From Streptomyces sp. TRM49041 (GTDB lineage: Bacteria; Actinomycetota; Actinomycetes; Streptomycetales; Streptomycetaceae), in NCBI RefSeq assembly GCF_008271805.1, contig NZ_VSRY01000173.1, forward strand, positions 1-64,000: a stretch of 64,000 bases of DNA. The letters are read 5' to 3'. Shown piece by piece: positions 59,795-64,000 of this stretch. A program made the translations under genes and the position numbers. Position 1 is the first letter of the stretch. Every line of letters starts with the position of its first letter. Below the pieces are notes generated by a model. That model saw only the letters and a list, made by a program, of their open reading frames with translations. It made no database searches and was not told the origin of the DNA.

Positions 59795-60919
59795 GTGACT
59801 GAGATCGAGATCGGGCGCGGCAAGCGCGGCCGCAGGGCGTACGCGTTCGACGACATCGCCGTCGTACCGAGCCGGCGCACCCGGGACCCGAAGGAGGTCT
59901 CGATCGCGTGGCAGATCGACGCCTACCGCTTCGAGCTGCCCTTCCTGGCCGCCCCCATGGACTCCGTGGTGTCGCCCCGGACCGCCATCCGCATCGGGCA
60001 GCTCGGCGGCCTGGGCGTGCTGAACCTCGAGGGCCTGTGGACCCGCCACGAGGACCCGCAGCCGCTCCTCGACGAGATCACCGAGCTGGACGAGGCCGCC
60101 GCGACCCGCCGCCTGCAGGAGATCTACGCCGCGCCGATCAAGGAGGAGCTGATCGGACAGCGCCTCAAGGAGGTCCGCGACTCCGGTGTCGTCACCGCCG
60201 CCGCGCTCTCGCCGCAGCGCACGGCCCAGTTCTCCAAGGCCGTCGTGGACGCGGGCGTCGACATCTTCGTCATCCGCGGTACGACCGTGTCGGCGGAGCA
60301 CGTCTCCGGCGCGGCCGAGCCGCTGAACCTGAAGCAGTTCATCTACGAGCTCGACGTTCCCGTCATCGTCGGCGGCTGCGCCACGTACACGGCCGCCCTG
60401 CACCTGATGCGCACGGGCGCGGCGGGCGTCCTCGTCGGCTTCGGCGGCGGCGCGGCGCACACCACCCGGAACGTGCTGGGCATCCAGGTCCCGATGGCGA
60501 CCGCCGTCGCCGATGTCGCGGCCGCGCGCCGTGACTACATGGACGAGTCCGGCGGCCGGTATGTGCACGTCATCGCCGACGGCGGTGTCGGCTGGTCCGG
60601 CGACCTGCCGAAGGCCGTCGCCTGCGGCGCCGACGCGGTCATGATGGGCTCGCCGCTGGCCCGCGCCACGGACGCGCCCGGCAAGGGCCACCACTGGGGC
60701 ATGGAGGCCGTCCACGAGGACGTGCCGCGCGGCAAGCTGGTCGACCTGGGCGTGGCCGGTACGACGGAGGAGATCCTGACCGGTCCCTCGCACTCGCCGG
60801 ACGGGTCGATGAACTTCTTCGGAGCGCTGCGCCGGGCGATGGCGACGACGGGCTACAGCGAGCTGAAGGAGTTCCAGCGCGTCGAGGTGACGGTCGCGGA
60901 CTCGCAGCACAGCCGCTGA
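59795..60919 (+). CDS. guaB3: GuaB3 family IMP dehydrogenase-like protein
   Basis: 374 residues from a GTG after AGAGGGAAAGG, without CBS domains. GRKAYAFDDIAVVPSRRTR-type start is followed by APMDSVVSPRTAIRIGQLGG and the loop VIVGGCATYTAALHLMRTGAAGVLVG. The position of the IMPDH catalytic Cys (GPGSICTTR) reads GGGAAHTTR, with His222; Cys195 is nearby. GuaB3 is a companion of guaB in actinobacteria and cyanobacteria, reported in some species to act as GMP reductase. Function here is inferred from family only. Confidence 0.93.
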   Translation: MTEIEIGRGKRGRRAYAFDDIAVVPSRRTRDPKEVSIAWQIDAYRFELPFLAAPMDSVVSPRTAIRIGQLGGLGVLNLEGLWTRHEDPQPLLDEITELDEAAATRRLQEIYAAPIKEELIGQRLKEVRDSGVVTAAALSPQRTAQFSKAVVDAGVDIFVIRGTTVSAEHVSGAAEPLNLKQFIYELDVPVIVGGCATYTAALHLMRTGAAGVLVGFGGGAAHTTRNVLGIQVPMATAVADVAAARRDYMDESGGRYVHVIADGGVGWSGDLPKAVACGADAVMMGSPLARATDAPGKGHHWGMEAVHEDVPRGKLVDLGVAGTTEEILTGPSHSPDGSMNFFGALRRAMATTGYSELKEFQRVEVTVADSQHSR

Positions 60920-60926
60920 CGACACG

Positions 60927-60962
60927 GGAAGGGGTCCGCACCGGGTGGTGCGGACCCCTTCC
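60927..60962 (+). terminator. guaB3 terminator
   Basis: GGAAGGGGTCCGCACC (60927-60942) and its exact complement (60947-60962) enclose a GGGT loop between two convergent genes. Confidence 0.85.
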
Positions 60963-60990
60963 TCGTACGCGCGTGGCGCCGTGCCGCGAG

Positions 60991-61506
60991 TTACGCAGAG
61001 CCCTTCTTGGCGCCCGCGAAGGCGGTGACGGCGCCGATGGCGAGGAAGACGTACGTCATGCCGTCGGCCGCGGTCTTCCACAGGTCCGCCAGCTCGGCGA
61101 AGTTCTCGAAGAAGATCTCGGCGAACGACGCCTCGCCGAGCTTGCTGAACACGACGGCGATCGCGACCAGCTGGCCGAGGTAGACGGCACCCGCCGAGAA
61201 GGCCGCGGCGCCGACCGCCAGGACGGGGTTGCGGCCGCCGACCTTGCCGGCCACGAAGCCGACGAGGAGGCCGACGCCCACCGCCGCGTAGCCGATCTCG
61301 CGCTCGATGGCGCCGCCGATGCCGCCGTACGCGCCGGCGGCGATCAGGGCCGCGCCGAACGCGGCGAGCAGTCCGAGCGCGATGTTGTTCCGCGTCGGCG
61401 CGGGCGCCGGGGCCTGCGGGTACGGATGCGGCTGCGCACCCGGGTCGGCGCCGGGGCCGCCGGCGAACGGGTTGCCGGACTGCGGCGGCGGAACGGACTG
61501 GCTCAT
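60991..61506 (-). CDS. small membrane protein with Pro-rich N terminus
   Basis: 171 residues. Residues 1-40 are Pro/Gly/Ala-rich and cytosolic; then four hydrophobic helices (about 42-62, 72-90, 96-115 and 149-165) with EIFFENFAELADLWKTA between the last two. No family recognised; typical of streptomycete inner-membrane proteins of unknown function. Confidence 0.75.
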   Translation of the reverse strand: MSQSVPPPQSGNPFAGGPGADPGAQPHPYPQAPAPAPTRNNIALGLLAAFGAALIAAGAYGGIGGAIEREIGYAAVGVGLLVGFVAGKVGGRNPVLAVGAAAFSAGAVYLGQLVAIAVVFSKLGEASFAEIFFENFAELADLWKTAADGMTYVFLAIGAVTAFAGAKKGSA

Positions 61507-61656
61507 GCTGGGAATCCCCCCTGGAGCGGCTTACGCGCCGTGCACTCTGACGTGTGCACGGCCGTGCGAATCAGTGGCGGACTGTAGCAGGCCGGTCCGA
61601 CAGCGAGTAGCCGAATTCGCGGGCCGTGACCAGGGTGGAAGCAAGATGAAATCCGG

Positions 61657-62901
61657 TCAGAGACGGTGCGCCGCGCCCACCGGGGTGGCTCCGCGTGTGT
61701 CCAGGAGGAGTTGGGCCTTCACGGCCAGGCCCTGGAGGTCGTATGTGCGGTGGTGCTGGAGGAGGATCGTCAGGTCGGCGCCCGCGGCCGCCTCGTAGAG
61801 GGAGTCCGCGCGCGGGACGGGCAGGTCGCGGACGCGCCACACCGGTACGTAGGGGTCGTGGTAGCTGACCGCCGCGCCCATGTCCATCAGCCGCTGTGCG
61901 ATCTCGGGGGCGGGGGAGCCCGCCCGGTCCGCGAGGTCCGGGCTGTAGGTGATGCCGAGGAGCAGGACGCGCGCGCCTCGTACGGATTTGCCGTGCTCGT
62001 TGAGGAGGGTGGCGCAGCGCTGGGTCACGTACTGCGGCATGCGTTCGTTGATCTGGTTCGCCACTTCGACCAGGCGCAGGGGGCGGTGTGGGCCGATCGT
62101 GTCCACGGGAGTGCCGTGGCCGCCGACGCCGGGGCCGGGGCGGAACGTCTGGAAGCCGAAGGGCTTGGTCTCGGCGCACCGGATGACGTCCCACAGGTCG
62201 ACGCCCAGCTCGTGGCAGAGCACGGCCATCTCGTTGACGAGGGCGATGTTGACGTGCCGGAAGTTGGTCTCCAGGAGCTTCACCGTCTCGGCTTCGCGGG
62301 GTCCACGCGCGCGTACCACCTTGTCGGTGAGGCGGCCGTAGAAGGTGGCGGCGGACTCGGTGCAGGCGGGGGTGAGGCCGCCGATGACCTTGGGAGTGTG
62401 GGCGTAGCCGTGGGCGGCGCGGTTGCCGGGGTCGAGACGGCCGGGGGAGTAGGCGAGGTGGAAGTCCCGTCCGGCGCGGAGCCCGGAGCCCTGTTCGAGG
62501 AGGGGGCGGAGGAAGTCCTCGGTGGTGCCGGGGTGGACGGGGGACTCGAGCAGCACGGTGGTGTGCGGGCGCAGCCGGGCGGCGAGCGCGCGGGCGGAGT
62601 CGGCCACGGCGGTGAGGTCGGGGGTGCGGGAGGCGCCGGGCGGGGTGGGGGCGCAGATGACGGCCGTGCGGACGCGGCCCAGCTCGGCGGTGTCGGTGGT
62701 GGGGCGGAAGCCGGACGACAGCATCCGGCGGATCTCGGACGGGGTGAGGGAGCCGTCGACCGGTGGGCGGCCGGCGGCGAGTTCCGCGACGGGGCGCGGG
62801 TCCGTGTCGTAGCCGACGGTGTCGACACCGGCGGCGGTCGCGGCCTGGGCGAGGGGCAGTCCGAGGTGGCCGAGGCCGATGACGGCGAGGTCTGCGGGCA
62901 T
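61657..62901 (-). CDS. nucleotide-sugar dehydrogenase homologue lacking catalytic Cys
   Basis: 414 residues from ATG 62901. The NAD-binding GLGHLG is at 9-14, AYSPGRLDPGNRAAHG at about 150, and the central helix has VKLLETNFRHVNIALVNEMAVLCHELG. The catalytic motif GGHC-x-PVDP of UDP-ManNAc/UDP-glucose dehydrogenases reads GVGGHGTPVDT here, so the Cys is Gly263. The C-terminal domain (about 300-414) has RVLLLGITYSPDLADRAGSP. Likely a non-oxidising or altered enzyme; see findings. It is divergent from glpD. Confidence 0.85.
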   Translation of the reverse strand: MPADLAVIGLGHLGLPLAQAATAAGVDTVGYDTDPRPVAELAAGRPPVDGSLTPSEIRRMLSSGFRPTTDTAELGRVRTAVICAPTPPGASRTPDLTAVADSARALAARLRPHTTVLLESPVHPGTTEDFLRPLLEQGSGLRAGRDFHLAYSPGRLDPGNRAAHGYAHTPKVIGGLTPACTESAATFYGRLTDKVVRARGPREAETVKLLETNFRHVNIALVNEMAVLCHELGVDLWDVIRCAETKPFGFQTFRPGPGVGGHGTPVDTIGPHRPLRLVEVANQINERMPQYVTQRCATLLNEHGKSVRGARVLLLGITYSPDLADRAGSPAPEIAQRLMDMGAAVSYHDPYVPVWRVRDLPVPRADSLYEAAAGADLTILLQHHRTYDLQGLAVKAQLLLDTRGATPVGAAHRL

Positions 62902-62952
62902 GGGCGTGAGCCGTCCTTCCCAGTAGCCGGAGGGGACGAGACGCGCAAGTCC

Positions 62953-63046
62953 TGTGGACAGAACGAGCGGAGGCAATGTCAGACTAGGCGTAAATATGAC
63001 CGTTATGCGGCATTGCGTGGGTGTGGTCGCCCGAGTGTTGTCCACA
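62953..63046. promoter_or_regulatory. divergent promoter region with DnaA-box-like sites
   Basis: The 240-base gap holds TTGTCCACA (63038-63046), the box preferred by Streptomyces DnaA, and TGTGGACAG (62953-62961, reverse strand, one mismatch). An A/T-rich core (GTAAATATGACC near 62989) probably holds promoter elements. Confidence 0.4.
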
Positions 63047-63141
63047 GGTGGCGCGGGGCCGGTGGCCGATGTCGGGGAGCGGGGACAGAATCGAGTCTGT
63101 GAGCCCGGGCACCTGGGGGACGACGGCGACGGGAGTCAGCG

Positions 63142-64000
63142 GTGAGGACAGCGACACTGGGGCCCGCGGAGCGTGCCGCCGCGCTGGCGGCCATGGCCGA
63201 GCGCGAGCTCGACATGCTGGTCGTGGGCGGTGGGGTGGTCGGCGCCGGCACCGCGCTCGACGCGGCCACCCGTGGCCTCGCCACCGGACTGGTGGAGGCC
63301 CGCGACTGGGCGTCGGGTACGTCCAGCCGGTCCAGCAAACTCATCCACGGCGGCCTGCGCTATCTGGAGATGCTGGACTTCGCACTCGTCAGGGAAGCGC
63401 TCAAGGAGCGCGGACTGCTGCTGGAACGGCTCGCACCGCACCTCGTCAAACCGGTGCCCTTCCTCTACCCGTTGCAGCACAAGGGCTGGGAGCGCCTCTA
63501 CGCCGGCTCGGGCGTCGCCCTGTACGACGCGATGTCCCTCTCCTCCGGCCACGGCCGCGGCCTCCCCGTCCACCGCCACCTGTCCCGGCGGCGCGCCCTG
63601 CGCGTGGCCCCCGCCCTGCGCAAGGACGCCCTCGTCGGCGCCCTCCAGTACTACGACGCGCGGATGGACGACGCCCGCTATGTCGCCACCCTCGTCCGCA
63701 CGGCCGCGAGCTACGGCGCACACGCGGCCAGCCGGTCCCGCGTCATCGGCTTCCTCCGCGAGGGCGAACGGGTCGTCGGCGCGCGCGTGCAGGACGTGGA
63801 GGGCGGCGGCGAGTACGAGGTCCGCACCAAACAGATCGTCAATGCCACCGGTGTGTGGACCGACGACACCCAGGCGCTGATCGCCGAGCGCGGCCAGTTC
63901 CACGTCCGCGCCTCCAAAGGCATCCATCTGGTGGTGCCGAAGGACCGCATCCACTCGACGACGGGCCTGATCCTCCGTACGGAGAAGAGCGTCCTGTTCG
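63142..64000 (+). CDS. glpD: glycerol-3-phosphate dehydrogenase (partial, 5' part)
   Basis: 286 codons read from a GTG at 63142 to the window edge. VVGGGVVGAGTALDAATRGLATGLVE is the FAD-binding dinucleotide fold; SGTSSRSSKLIHGGLRYLE is the family signature. It oxidises glycerol 3-phosphate to DHAP and passes electrons to quinone, at the inner face of the membrane. The C-terminal half is outside the window. Confidence 0.95.
   Translation, partial: MRTATLGPAERAAALAAMAERELDMLVVGGGVVGAGTALDAATRGLATGLVEARDWASGTSSRSSKLIHGGLRYLEMLDFALVREALKERGLLLERLAPHLVKPVPFLYPLQHKGWERLYAGSGVALYDAMSLSSGHGRGLPVHRHLSRRRALRVAPALRKDALVGALQYYDARMDDARYVATLVRTAASYGAHAASRSRVIGFLREGERVVGARVQDVEGGGEYEVRTKQIVNATGVWTDDTQALIAERGQFHVRASKGIHLVVPKDRIHSTTGLILRTEKSVLF

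Noticed and set aside
1..64000. tRNA, rRNA, CRISPR, IS or prophage elements
   Set aside because: I looked for T-loop and CCA patterns, regularly spaced repeats, and transposase or integrase motifs and saw none; a tool search such as tRNAscan-SE would be more reliable than reading by eye.

Overview
The window is a high-GC chromosomal segment from an actinomycete, almost certainly a Streptomyces. The codons are strongly G/C-biased at the third position and GTG starts are frequent. Streptomyces markers include whiD next to bldM, a groES-groEL1 pair under two CIRCE operators, an XRE/DUF397 pair beside an RsbW-like ATPase, and the core order rplO-secY-adk-map-infA. No rRNA, tRNA, CRISPR array, insertion sequence or prophage was seen.

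Layout. Positions 1-6750 are accessory: a partial RNA ligase, an Rpn/PD-(D/E)XK protein, an anti-sigma-type ATPase with a frameshifted small neighbour, an XRE-DUF5753/DUF397 pair, a FAD monooxygenase divergent from a GntR-TetR fusion regulator, and a cyclophilin. Positions 7158-24990 carry the S10 operon (rpsJ to rpsQ), the spc operon (rplN to rplO), then secY-adk, map, infA-rpmJ, rpsM-rpsK, rpoA-rplQ and truA. rpsD is not in the alpha operon. Positions 24955-30385 hold a membrane-anchored protein, an ABC-F ATPase, rplM-rpsI and glmM. Positions 30459-38725 hold coaA, a membrane protein, two tandem paralogous lipoproteins, glmS-acpS-nnr and an SMI1/KNR4 protein.

Positions 38945-45826 combine alr and an alpha/beta hydrolase with the tRNA t6A genes tsaE, tsaB and tsaD and with rimI. 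They are interrupted by a small gene with a palindromic operator and a degenerate YkuD-like protein. Positions 46047-47760 hold a DGPF/YCII protein and an ECF42-type sigma factor with a matching promoter. Next come a membrane protein, a THUMP-like methyltransferase, a polysaccharide deacetylase lipoprotein, groES-groEL1, an SDR, a MOSC protein and a LysR regulator. The developmental block whiD / bldM / ECF sigma factor follows, with a perfect sigma-BldN promoter before bldM, and then guaB and guaB3. The right end has a small membrane protein, a nucleotide-sugar dehydrogenase that lacks the catalytic cysteine, and the 5' part of glpD.

How the genes work together. Translation machinery, protein export, methionine removal, GlcNAc-6-P and UDP-GlcNAc supply (glmS, glmM), CoA and acyl-carrier activation (coaA, acpS), D-alanine (alr), t6A modification, chaperonin and guanine nucleotide synthesis lie side by side in one core region, next to master regulators of sporulation. 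The most unusual points are two or three enzyme-family proteins with lost catalytic residues, a palindromic operator on an orphan 72-codon gene, short palindromes in ribosomal-protein leaders, DnaA-box-like pairs away from oriC, and His-rich tails on TsaD and GroEL1.
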